Shown here: positions 16,550-23,917 of the stretch, one piece after another
Numbering within the stretch: position 1 is the first letter of the stretch
Layout of the letters: the number at the start of each line of letters is the position of its first letter
Assembly (NCBI GenBank): GCA_036001225.1
Contig: DASYUM010000319.1
Span: 1-24,058, forward strand
Origin: DASYUM01 sp036001225
GTDB lineage: Bacteria > Methylomirabilota > Methylomirabilia > Rokubacteriales > DASRDR01
Direction of reading: 5' to 3'
Length of the DNA stretch: 24,058 nt
Notes under the pieces: model-generated
Told to the model about the DNA's origin: nothing
Database searches by the model: none
What the model saw: the letters and a program-made list of their open reading frames with translations, nothing else
Translations under genes and position numbers: made by a program

Positions 16550-16974
16550 TCGCCCGGCGGCGATTCCACCGCGCCGTCTTCGTGGCGGCCGGCCTCTACA
16601 ACATCGCGTGGGGCCTCTATGCGGTGATCGACCCCCAGTGGCTGTTCCGGTTCGCCCACATGCCGCCGGCGAACTATCCCGAGGTGTTCGCCTGCCTCGG
16701 CATGGTCGTGGGCTTGTACGGCATCCTGTACCTGGAGGTCGCGCGCGTTCCGGAGCGGGGCTGGCTGCTGGCCGCCGTCGGCCTGGTGGGCAAGCTGCTG
16801 GGGCCGATCGGGTTGCTGCAGTTGATCTGGACGGGGACGTGGCCGCTCGCCACCGCCGTGCTGTCGGTCACCAACGACCTGATCTGGTGGGTTCCGTTCG
16901 GTCTCTATCTCCACGATGCCTGGCCGGCGTTTCGCACGGAGGCGCTCGCGGCGACCCCCGTGCCGCGCCGCTAG
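16546..16974 (+). CDS. Four-helix membrane protein of unknown function
   Basis: A 142-aa protein with four transmembrane helices at about 9-28, 44-66, 72-95 and 98-122. Conserved-looking motifs are AGLYNIAWGLYAVIDP, MPPANYPEVFACLGMVVGLYGILYL, GLVGKLLGPIGLLQLIW and TNDLIWWVPFGLYL. I have seen this pattern as a widespread uncharacterised family, sometimes mis-annotated as alkyl hydroperoxide reductase. The GTG start overlaps the previous stop as GTGA. Grouping with DUF4166 suggests a role in lipid or envelope metabolism, but that is guesswork. Confidence 0.75.
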   Translation: MIARRRFHRAVFVAAGLYNIAWGLYAVIDPQWLFRFAHMPPANYPEVFACLGMVVGLYGILYLEVARVPERGWLLAAVGLVGKLLGPIGLLQLIWTGTWPLATAVLSVTNDLIWWVPFGLYLHDAWPAFRTEALAATPVPRR

Positions 16975-16988
16975 AGGAGGGCTCGCGC

Positions 16989-17876
16989 ATGCGCTACGCG
17001 TGGCCGGATGGCAAGCGATCGGCCGTCATGCTCTCGTTCGACTTCGACGCCGAATCCGGGTTCCTCTCCCGGCAGCCCGAGAAGGCCCGGCGGAGCCTGG
17101 CCGACCTCGAGGAGCGCCGCTTCGGGGCCCGGGTCGGGGTGGACCGGATCTTGAGGATGCTGGACCGCCTGAAGCTCCGGGCCAGCTTCTTCATCCCCGG
17201 GTGGACCGTCGAGAACCACCTCGCCGAGTCCAAGCGCATCCGCGACGCCGGCCACGAGATCGGCGCCCACGGCAACGTCCACGAGGCCGTCGACGGCATG
17301 GCGCGCGAGCAGGAGGAGGCCATCATGCGGGCCCAGCTCGCGATCCTCCAAGACCAGCTCGGCGTCCGCCCGGCCGGCTATCGCTCCCCGTCCTGGGACG
17401 TCAACGTGTGGACCCCGGACATCCTGAAGGCCCACGGCTTCCTCTACGACAGCTCGCTCATGGGCAACGACGTGCCCTACGAAGTGGACACCGCCCACGG
17501 CCCGCTGGTGGAGGTCCCCGTCCAGTGGATCATGGACGATGCCCCCCTCTTTCGCCACGTCTACGGCTCCACCAACGCCATCGCCAACCCGGCCCGCGTG
17601 TTCGACCTGTGGAGCCGCGAGTTCGCCGCCATGCACGCCGAGAACGCCTGCTACGTCCTGACCTGCCACCCCTTCATCAGCGGCCGCGCCTCGCGGGTGG
17701 CGCTCATCGAGGACCTCGTCCGCTTCATGCGCCGCACGCCCGGCGTCTGGTTCACCACCGGCGAGGCCATCGCCCGCTGGCACACCGAGCGCCCGACAAC
17801 CGCCCAGGCGTCGCCGCCGTCGGCCCGTCCGCGGCGCCCGCGGCCGGCCGCCCGGGCCAAGAGCCGGCCCCGGTAG
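16989..17876 (+). CDS. Polysaccharide deacetylase (CE4 NodB-homology, HpPgdA-like)
   Basis: A 295-aa protein; the ATG at 16989 follows AGAGGAGG at good spacing, 14 nt after the previous gene. NodB motifs are present: LSFDFDAE with the catalytic base and metal Asp (D18/D20), the HxxxH motif GAHGNVH (H94, H98), and GYRSPSWDVN (131-139). The opening WPDGKRSAVMLSFDFDAES resembles the cytosolic PgdA-like/allantoinase-like branch of CE4, which acts on peptidoglycan or small N-acyl/ureide substrates. There is no signal peptide. The last 20 residues are Pro/Ala/Arg-rich and probably disordered. It closes the plus-strand block and converges with the minus-strand operon at 18186. Confidence 0.9.
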   Translation: MRYAWPDGKRSAVMLSFDFDAESGFLSRQPEKARRSLADLEERRFGARVGVDRILRMLDRLKLRASFFIPGWTVENHLAESKRIRDAGHEIGAHGNVHEAVDGMAREQEEAIMRAQLAILQDQLGVRPAGYRSPSWDVNVWTPDILKAHGFLYDSSLMGNDVPYEVDTAHGPLVEVPVQWIMDDAPLFRHVYGSTNAIANPARVFDLWSREFAAMHAENACYVLTCHPFISGRASRVALIEDLVRFMRRTPGVWFTTGEAIARWHTERPTTAQASPPSARPRRPRPAARAKSRPR

Positions 17877-17928
17877 GAGTCTGTCGGGACAACCGCGCGC
17901 CGCCTGAAGCCGAACCGCACCGCGTACG

Positions 17929-18067
17929 GTGGTCCGCTTCGAGCGCCGGCTTCGCCGGCGCAATCTTCGGGGTCGCGCACCTCGGACGGCGGGGCCCCAG
18001 CCCCGCGACGTCCTGCGGCGCGCCGTTCTGGGGGAGCCATCGGAGGGGGCCGCACCGGCCCCCTCCG
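17929..18067 (-). repeat. Composite two-hairpin intergenic element, copy B
   Basis: Read on the minus strand from 18067, there is a 12-bp stem with a 3-nt loop (18041-18052 with 18056-18067), then CTCCCCCAG, an extra 50-60 nt including a GCGGGGC/GCCCCGC hairpin, a second stem GCGCCGGC-GAA-GCCGGCGC (17961-17943), and CTCGAAGCGGACCAC (17943-17929). All conserved parts match copy A at 1111-1193 in order and orientation. The second stem differs at paired positions yet keeps 8 bp. Confidence 0.65.
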
Positions 18068-18126
18068 AAAAAAAATGGCGCCGGGCCGAGACTATGCATG
18101 CCCTCCCGAAAGTCTCGGCCCGGCGC
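18068..18126 (-). terminator. Strong intrinsic terminator of the 18958-18186 operon
   Basis: A perfect 16-bp inverted repeat (18078-18093 with 18111-18126, 17-nt loop) is followed on the minus strand by CA and then eight T (18075-18068). It lies 60 nt past the HicB-like stop. On the plus strand no T-tract follows. Confidence 0.9.
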
Positions 18127-18185
18127 GTCGGGGAGCCACCGGGTCGGGAGCGGCGGCCCCCACGTCGGAAACGATTGGCCCGCGG

Positions 18186-18401
18186 CTAGATTTCCAGCTC
18201 CTCGATCACGACTCGCTGCTCGGGGACGGGCTCGGGCTCCACCGGGTCCCGCATCCGGCGGATCTCTTCGAGGAGCCGCGTCCGTGCCTCGGCCAGGGTC
18301 GGCCCGTCGATGATCACGCCGGGGACATCCTCGGTCCAGCCGACCCACCAGTTCCCGTCGCGCATGAACTTCGCGCGGATCCGCATCGCCAGGGCCGTCA
18401 C
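18186..18401 (-). CDS. Orphan HicB-like protein
   Basis: A 71-aa protein with a single HicB-type N-terminal fold: RIRAKFMRDGNWWVGWTEDVPGVIIDGPTLAEARTRLLEEIRRM. An acidic Pro/Glu/Val tail follows in place of a DNA-binding domain. HicB proteins are usually antitoxins of the HicA mRNA interferase, but no HicA-like gene lies on either side. The GTG at 18401 overlaps the stop of the membrane-protein gene as GTGA, so it is coupled to that protein; ATG 18386 is an alternative start. It may act as a partner of the membrane protein, or be a free-standing HicB-fold protein of unknown role. Confidence 0.75.
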   Translation of the reverse strand: MTALAMRIRAKFMRDGNWWVGWTEDVPGVIIDGPTLAEARTRLLEEIRRMRDPVEPEPVPEQRVVIEELEI

Positions 18402-18958
18402 GGCTGCGGCTCGGCGGGGGCCAGGCGCGCCATCAGGCGTTCGCTGGCTGCCCGCAGGTGATCCATCGCGTAGCGGTCGGCGCCGTGCGCGGCGACGGCC
18501 TCGGCCATCCGGAGGGACCGCTGGACCACCTCCCGGTCGCCCAGCGCCGCGAATGCGTCGGCGGCCCGCAGCACGCCTTCGAGGGAGCCCTGGTCACGCG
18601 CCCGGAAGAGTCCGGCCAGATACGCCCGCCGAGCCTTCCCCACGAACGTCGTCGCCACCGTCGGCGCCTCGCCGATCCGAAGGGAGGCGTCGCCGACTTC
18701 CAGCAGCCCCTCCCATCGCGGGTGGCCCATGGCGGCTGCGTATGCCTCGTGCCACGCGCGCACCGCGCCCAGCAGGTCCTTCTCGCCCAGGGCTCGATCG
18801 ATCTGCCGAATGTGTGTGGTCCACGGGCCGCCGAGTTCGGCCTCGGCTTGGCCCCGCGTCACCGCCACCCGGGCAATGACCGGCGCGATCACGACCAAGA
18901 TGACCGTGATCGTCAGCAGGATGCGGGCCCCGAGCTCTCTCGTCCCTTCCACCGCCAT
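18398..18958 (-). CDS. Membrane-anchored helical protein of unknown function, divergent from the sigma-54 regulator
   Basis: A 186-aa protein with a short N-terminal cytosolic part, one transmembrane helix (LLTITVILVVIAPVIARVAV, about 13-32) and an Ala/Arg/Leu-rich all-helical domain. That domain reads like degenerate TPR-type helical pairs (IDRALGEKDLLGAVRAWHEAYAAAM, LEGVLRAADAFAALGDREVVQRSLRMAEAVAAHG). ATG 18958 has GGAGGGG before it; the longer ATG at 19030 would sit at the predicted transcription start and lacks a ribosome site. A -24/-12 promoter lies about 85-100 nt upstream. It is first in a two-gene operon with the HicB-like protein. No family is recognised. Confidence 0.75.
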   Translation of the reverse strand: MAVEGTRELGARILLTITVILVVIAPVIARVAVTRGQAEAELGGPWTTHIRQIDRALGEKDLLGAVRAWHEAYAAAMGHPRWEGLLEVGDASLRIGEAPTVATTFVGKARRAYLAGLFRARDQGSLEGVLRAADAFAALGDREVVQRSLRMAEAVAAHGADRYAMDHLRAASERLMARLAPAEPQP

Positions 18959-19042
18959 GTACCCCTCCGCGTTCCCCGGCCGCCCATCAGGGGGCCGGTG
19001 CCCGACCCGGTCAGGGTTCACGTTTGCCATGTCAAGGGGAGA

Positions 19043-19058
19043 GGCACGTGACGTGCCA
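19043..19058 (-). promoter_or_regulatory. Sigma-54 (-24/-12) promoter, palindromic, between the divergent regulator and membrane operon
   Basis: The minus strand reads TGGCACGTCACGTGCC from 19058 to 19043: a perfect TGGCACG at -24 and GTGC at -12, with the exact GG-N10-GC spacing. Transcription would start near 19032. The core GGCACG-TGA-CGTGCC is a perfect inverted repeat, so the plus strand also carries a GG-N10-GC arrangement (AGGCACG, 19042-19057) that could serve the regulator gene. Confidence 0.65.
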
Positions 19059-19077
19059 GAGGCGAGCCGAAGAAAAA

Positions 19078-19115
19078 CGCTGACTTAGCCAGCGCCCCCC
19101 ACTGTCCGACAGTGG
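19078..19115. promoter_or_regulatory. Two adjacent inverted repeats, candidate activator-binding sites
   Basis: CGCTG-N7-CAGCG (19078-19094) and the perfect 17-mer CCACTGTCCGACAGTGG (19099-19115) have centres 21 bp apart, two turns of the helix. They lie between the sigma-54 promoter and the gene of a Fis-HTH sigma-54 activator. Relative to the predicted minus-strand start they are at about -54 and -75. They are the best candidates for the sites bound by that regulator. Confidence 0.55.
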
Positions 19116-19173
19116 TGGTGGTGGAAACTTGAGCACTGCCCCCGAGCCGGCTAAGATACCGCTTGGCGGCAGG

Positions 19174-22100
19174 ATGGACGCCCGCACCGCGCTCGACCAG
19201 GTCCTCGGCGATAGCCCGGCGATTGCTGCCGTCCGCGAGAAGATCCGGCGGCTCACCCAGCACCACTCCGACGCCCGCCGGCTGCCGCCCATCCTGCTGC
19301 AGGGCGAGACGGGTACCGGGAAGGGCCTCCTGGCGCGGATGATCCACACCACCGGCCCCCGGGCGGGCGGCCCCTTCGTGGACGTCAACTGCGCGGCGAT
19401 CCCGGCGACCCTTCTGGAAGCCGAGATGTTCGGGTTCGAGCGGGGCGCCTTCACCGACGCGCGTCACGCCAAGCCGGGTCTCTTCCACGCCGCTCACCGC
19501 GGCACCATCTTCCTCGACGAAGTCGGCCTCCTGCCGGAAGCGCTCCAGGTCAAGCTGCTCAAGGCCATCGAGGAACAGGCGGTCCGCCGGCTCGGAAGCA
19601 CGCGGAGCGAGCCCGTGGACACCTGGGTGCTGGCGGCCACGAGCGAGGATCTGGGCGCGGCACTGGAGGCGCGGCGATTCCGGGAAGACCTCTATCACCG
19701 ACTGGCGGTGGTCGCCATCACGTTGCCACCGCTCCGGGAGCGTGGTTCGGACGTCATCAGCCTCGCCGAGCACTTCCTGAGCCGGGCGTGCCGCGACTAC
19801 GGGCTGCCGCCCAAGACGATCGCCCCCGATGCGGTGCGCACCCTGCTGGCCTACAGCTGGCCGGGTAACATCCGGGAGCTCGGCAACCTCATGGAGCGGG
19901 TGGCGCTGCTCGGCGACGGCTCGGTGGTGACGGCGGAACTGCTGGGGCTGCCGGCGGTCGCCGTGGCGCGAGGGGCACGCCCGCCGGACGGGACGGCCGC
20001 CTCCCTGGCCGACGCGGTCCGCAGCGTCGAGCGCGAGCACCTCCTGCAGGCGCTGCTGGCGACGGGCTGGAACGTCAGCCACGCGGCCACCCGGCTCGGG
20101 ATCTCGCGCAACACCCTCCGCTACCGGATCGAGAAGCACGGGCTCCGGCCGGACGCCCGACGCCCGGCGCCGAGCCGCCAGCGGGCGTCGCCGCCGGCAG
20201 TGGCGGCGGAGCCGCTGGCGCCGGCCCCGCCGGCGCCGGTGGCCGTGCGCTGGGAGCACCGGCACGTCACTCTCCTCCGAGCGGCGCTGGTGGCGCCAGC
20301 CGCCGCGGAGTCGCCGCCCGCCGAGGCCGGGGCGGAGACCGCCCGCCCGCAAGCGGATGCGATCGCCGAGCTGAGTCCGGCGCTGGCGGTTCTCGTCGAG
20401 AAGGTGTTGAGCTTCGGCGGCCGGCCGGAAGGGCTGAGCCCGGCCGGACTGACGGCGGAGTTCGGCGTGGAGCCGATCGAGGACGCGCCGAGCCTGGCTG
20501 CCCACGCCGCGATGGCCATGCGGCGGGCCGCCGAGCGGGCCCCGGCGGACCGCGCGCCGCGGCCGGCCGTCCGGATCGCGATCCACACCGCCGCCGCCCC
20601 GATCGGGCGGATCGGCGAGCTGGCGCAGCGCGATCGTGACGCCACCCGCGAGGCCGAGACCCTGCTGGCGGAGCTGATCGGGCGGGCGCCTCCCAACACG
20701 ATCGTGGTGAGCGAGGCGGCCGCGGCGTTCCTGGAGCGGCGGTTCGAGCTGGTGCCCGCGGACGAGGCCGGGCCGGTGCCGGCGTACCGGCTCGCCGGCC
20801 GCGAGCGGACCGGATTCGGCTTCGGAGGCCGCGTCGGGCGCTTCGTGGGCCGGCGCCAGGAGCTGGCCCGTCTGCAGGAGCGACTGGCGACCGCGCTGGG
20901 CGGGCACGGCCAGGTGGTTGGCATCGCCGGCGAGGCCGGCATCGGCAAGTCCCGGCTCGTCTACGAGTTCCGACGGACACTCGGCCGACAGGGGGTCGCC
21001 TTCCTGCGCGCGCGATGCACCGCGCACACCCAGACGACCGCGCTGGCGCCCCTCCTCGACATCGTGCGGACCATGTGCCGGGTCCGGCCGGGCGACCGCC
21101 CCGAGGTGGCGCGAGGAAAGCTCGAACGCGTCCAGGCCGAGCGCGGGGTCACCGCCGAACACCGCGCGGCGCTCCTGGAGGTGCTGGGCCTCGGCGCCGG
21201 GCCCACCGACACCGCGGAGCCGGAGGCGCGCCGCCAGCAGACGTTCGAGGCGCTGGCGGCGTTCGGCCGGGCCAGCGTCGCCGGCCGGCCGCTGGTGATC
21301 GTCATCGACGACCTGCACTGGGTGGACCGGTCGACCGAGGAATTCCTCGCCGGATTCCTCCGCCGGCTCGCGGCGGCGCCGGTCATGTTCATCTTTACCT
21401 ACCGGCCCGAATACGTGCCCCCGTGGGCCGCCCGGCCGGAATTCCTCTCGATCGCGCTGGAGGAGCTGGGGGAGGCGGAGGCGGCCGAGCTGCTCGACGC
21501 GCTCTTGCCGGCCGAGGTGCCGGCGGCCACCCGGCGGCTCATCCTGGAGCGAGCGCGCGGCAACCCGTTCTTCCTCGAGGAGCAGGCGTGGGCGGCGGGG
21601 GAGGCGGGCGCGCGCCGGCCGCTCGAGCGCGTACCCGACACGATCCAGGGCGTGCTGATGGCCCGGATCGACCGGCTTCCCGCCGGGCCCAAGCGTCTGC
21701 TGCAGACGGCGTCGGTTTTGGGGCGGGATGTTTCCCTCCGCCTCCTGGAAGCCATCTCGCCGCCAGGGGCGGCGGTCGAGCCGCACCTGGGGGAGCTTCT
21801 CCGGCACGGCTTCCTGTACGAGCGGACGAGTGGGGAAGAGCCCGTCTACGCCTTCAAGCACGCGCTGACGCAGGAGGTGGCCTACGGGAGCCTGCCGGAG
21901 GCCGACCGCCGCGCCCTCCACGCCGCCGCCGGCCGCGGCCTGGAGGGCATCTATGCCGACCGACTGCACGAGGTCTACGACCGCCTCGCCTACCACTACG
22001 CGCGGACCGATGCCGCCGACCGCGCCGTCCTCTACCTGACCCGGTTCGCCAAGCGCGCCGCCCGCATCTCGGCCCACGCCGAGGCGGTCGACGCGCTCCA

Positions 22101-23289
22101 GCAGGCCCTGGTCCACATCGAACGCCTGCCGGCAAGCCCCGAGCGCGACCACCGGCTGGTCGACCTGGTGCTGCGCCAGGCCCGCTCCCTCTTCTTCCTC
22201 GGGCGCGTCCAGGAGAGCCTCGCGCTGCTCCGGGGTCAGGCCGACCGCCTGGCGCGGCTCGCCGACCCGGCGCTGGCGGGCCGCTACTATTTCCTTCTCG
22301 GCCGGAACTGGAGCCTGGTCGGCGACTCGGCGCGGGCGGTGGAATGCGCGCGGCGCGCCATCGCGGAGGCCAAGCCGTCCGGCGACGAGGCCACGCTCGG
22401 CAAGGCGTACTACCTCCTGGCCCGGGAGGCCTACTGGGCGGGCTCCCCGCAGCGGGCGATCGAGGAGGCGCGGCAGGCGATCACCTTGCTGGCCCGGACC
22501 GGCGAGCGGGTGTGGCTCGGGCAGACCGAGTGGGTGCTGGGCGTCAGTCACGGGTTCCTCGGCGAGTTCGAGCCGGCGCTGGCCGCGCTCACGCGGGTCG
22601 AGGGGCTGGGCCAGGCGCTCGGGGATTCGCGGCTCGCCAGCTACGCCGCCTCGACCATCGGAAGCCTGCGGGCACTGGCCGGCGACCGGGAGGCCGGCAT
22701 CGCCGCCTGCCACCGCGGCGCGGACGGCGCGCCCGACCCGCTGGGCCAGGCGGTGGGGCTCGGCTACCTCGGCTACGCCTATCTGGAGAGCGGCGAGGCC
22801 GCGACGGCCCGACCCCTCCTCGAGGGCGCCCGCCGGCAACTGCACGAGTTCGGCTTCCGCCAGATGGAAGGCTTGGTCACGACCTGGCTGGCCGAGGCCT
22901 GCCTCGAGACGGACGACGTGGACCAGGCCGCCGCGCTCGCCGAGACCGGGCTCGAGATCGCCCGGACCGGCGGGTACGGCGCCGGCCTCGGATTCGCCCT
23001 GCGCACGCGCGGGCGCATCGCCGCGGCGCGCGGCGCGCGGGCGGAGGGGGCCCGCGGCCTGGGCGAGGCGCTGGCGACCTTCGCGCAGAGCGGCGCCCGC
23101 TTCGAGGTGGGACGGACCCATCTGGCCCTGGCCGAGCTGGCCGGCGCCGCCGGCGACACCGCCGCCGCGGCGCGCCATCTCGGTGAGGCCTGGGCCGCCT
23201 TCCGCGCGCTCGGCGTCGCCCCCTACGAGGCCCGCGCCGGAGCGCTCGCGGCCCGCCTCGGGCTTCCGCGGCCCGACGCCGCGCCCTGA
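19174..23289 (+). CDS. Sigma-54 activator fused to a degenerate cyclase-like domain, STAND ATPase and TPR-like tail
   Basis: A 1371-aa cytosolic regulator. Residues 5-260 are a sigma-54-interacting AAA+ domain: Walker A GETGTGK (44-50), the contact loop GAFTDA (91-96, canonical GAFTGA), Walker B TIFLDEVG (111-118), arginine-rich RRFREDLYHRL, and SWPGNIREL. Residues 285-322 are a Fis-type HTH (WNVSHAATRLGISRNTLRYRIEKHGL). Residues 355-540 resemble a class III nucleotide-cyclase domain (VRIAIHTAAAPIGRI, APPNTIVVSEAAAAFLERRFELVP), but both metal Asp positions seem lost (ALVAPA, SPAGLTAEFG). Residues 555-900 are a STAND/AAA_16 ATPase with FVGRRQELARLQERL, Walker A GEAGIGKS (586-593) and Walker B VIVIDDLHWVD. 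The rest is TPR-like helical repeats. There is no receiver domain. ATG 19174 is chosen because the AAA+ domain starts there; TTG 19129 is an alternative. It probably senses a ligand through its C-terminal half and activates the divergent operon. Confidence 0.92.
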   Translation: MDARTALDQVLGDSPAIAAVREKIRRLTQHHSDARRLPPILLQGETGTGKGLLARMIHTTGPRAGGPFVDVNCAAIPATLLEAEMFGFERGAFTDARHAKPGLFHAAHRGTIFLDEVGLLPEALQVKLLKAIEEQAVRRLGSTRSEPVDTWVLAATSEDLGAALEARRFREDLYHRLAVVAITLPPLRERGSDVISLAEHFLSRACRDYGLPPKTIAPDAVRTLLAYSWPGNIRELGNLMERVALLGDGSVVTAELLGLPAVAVARGARPPDGTAASLADAVRSVEREHLLQALLATGWNVSHAATRLGISRNTLRYRIEKHGLRPDARRPAPSRQRASPPAVAAEPLAPAPPAPVAVRWEHRHVTLLRAALVAPAAAESPPAEAGAETARPQADAIAELSPALAVLVEKVLSFGGRPEGLSPAGLTAEFGVEPIEDAPSLAAHAAMAMRRAAERAPADRAPRPAVRIAIHTAAAPIGRIGELAQRDRDATREAETLLAELIGRAPPNTIVVSEAAAAFLERRFELVPADEAGPVPAYRLAGRERTGFGFGGRVGRFVGRRQELARLQERLATALGGHGQVVGIAGEAGIGKSRLVYEFRRTLGRQGVAFLRARCTAHTQTTALAPLLDIVRTMCRVRPGDRPEVARGKLERVQAERGVTAEHRAALLEVLGLGAGPTDTAEPEARRQQTFEALAAFGRASVAGRPLVIVIDDLHWVDRSTEEFLAGFLRRLAAAPVMFIFTYRPEYVPPWAARPEFLSIALEELGEAEAAELLDALLPAEVPAATRRLILERARGNPFFLEEQAWAAGEAGARRPLERVPDTIQGVLMARIDRLPAGPKRLLQTASVLGRDVSLRLLEAISPPGAAVEPHLGELLRHGFLYERTSGEEPVYAFKHALTQEVAYGSLPEADRRALHAAAGRGLEGIYADRLHEVYDRLAYHYARTDAADRAVLYLTRFAKRAARISAHAEAVDALQQALVHIERLPASPERDHRLVDLVLRQARSLFFLGRVQESLALLRGQADRLARLADPALAGRYYFLLGRNWSLVGDSARAVECARRAIAEAKPSGDEATLGKAYYLLAREAYWAGSPQRAIEEARQAITLLARTGERVWLGQTEWVLGVSHGFLGEFEPALAALTRVEGLGQALGDSRLASYAASTIGSLRALAGDREAGIAACHRGADGAPDPLGQAVGLGYLGYAYLESGEAATARPLLEGARRQLHEFGFRQMEGLVTTWLAEACLETDDVDQAAALAETGLEIARTGGYGAGLGFALRTRGRIAAARGARAEGARGLGEALATFAQSGARFEVGRTHLALAELAGAAGDTAAAARHLGEAWAAFRALGVAPYEARAGALAARLGLPRPDAAP

Positions 23290-23342
23290 GCTCGCCCCGC
23301 GGCCGGCGGCTCGAGCCGTCGCCGTCGGGCCGGCTCAGGACG

Positions 23343-23890
23343 ATGGCCGATCCGCCTCAACCCCCCCCGGAGATTTTTGAGACGAGCGGTCAAAGGCATG
23401 GGTGGCTCCATCGAGGCCTACCTTGAGACCTTCCTCGCCCAGACGGCCGGGGACGCCGAGCACTCGGGGTTGCCGGTCTTCGTGAAGCGGGACCTCCGGT
23501 GCGGGATTCTCGACCACGGCTTTGCCCGGGTCCGCTGCGCGGGGTGCGCCGACGAGCGCCTGGTGCCCTTCTCGTGCAAGGGTCGGGGCTTCTGCCCGAG
23601 CTGTGGGGGCCGGCGGATGACCGCACACGCCGCCCAGCTGGTCGAGGCGGTCCTGCCGCGGGTGCCGGTGCGCCAGTGGGTGCTCACGCTGCCCTATCGG
23701 CTGCGGTATCGCCTCGCGTGGGACCACGGGTTGACACGCGCGGTGCTGGGCGTCTACGCACTGGTGCTCCAAGACTTCTACGTCCGCCGGGCGCACCGGT
23801 GTGGTATCGGCCGGGACCGGACCGGGATGGTGACCGTGATCCAGCGCTTCGGAAGCAGCGTGAATCTGAACGTCCACTTCCACACCCTCC
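23343..23890 (+). pseudogene. Decayed IS91-like transposase, N-terminal part only
   Basis: The recognisable core, in the frame from ATG 23398, runs IEAYLETFLAQTAGD, SGLPVFVKRDL, RCGILDHGFARVRC, then the zinc-binding CAGC...FSCKGRGFCPSCGGRRM, VPVRQWVLTLPYRLRYRLAWDHGL and VTVIQRFGSSVNLNVHFHTL. These are typical of IS91/IS801-type transposases with an N-terminal zinc ribbon. The probable original start, ATG 23343 (MADPPQPPPEIFETS), is in another frame, so a frameshift lies near 23385-23420. A few residues also seem missing between KRDL and RCGIL. The protein stops being transposase-like after NVHFHTL, where the family continues LVLDG; at least half, including the catalytic region, is gone. It joins dnaJ sequence directly. 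Confidence 0.85.
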
Positions 23891-23917
23891 GGCAGCGAGT
23901 GCGGCGGGTGCTGGCGA

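Noticed and set aside
18041..18067. 12-bp hairpin beside A8/T8 as a terminator of the plus-strand deacetylase gene
   Set aside because: On the plus strand the stem is followed by A8, not T8. The T8 instead serves the larger 18078-18126 hairpin on the minus strand.
19081..19090. TGACTTAGCC as a third copy of the toxin-antitoxin operator TGACTTAGTC
   Set aside because: A single 9-of-10 match 8 kb away, lying within its own CGCTG-N7-CAGCG dyad. Chance is the simpler explanation.
23303..23316. CGGCTCGAGCCG palindrome as terminator of the large regulator gene
   Set aside because: Short, no T-tract, and no loop unless pairs are opened. Support is too weak.
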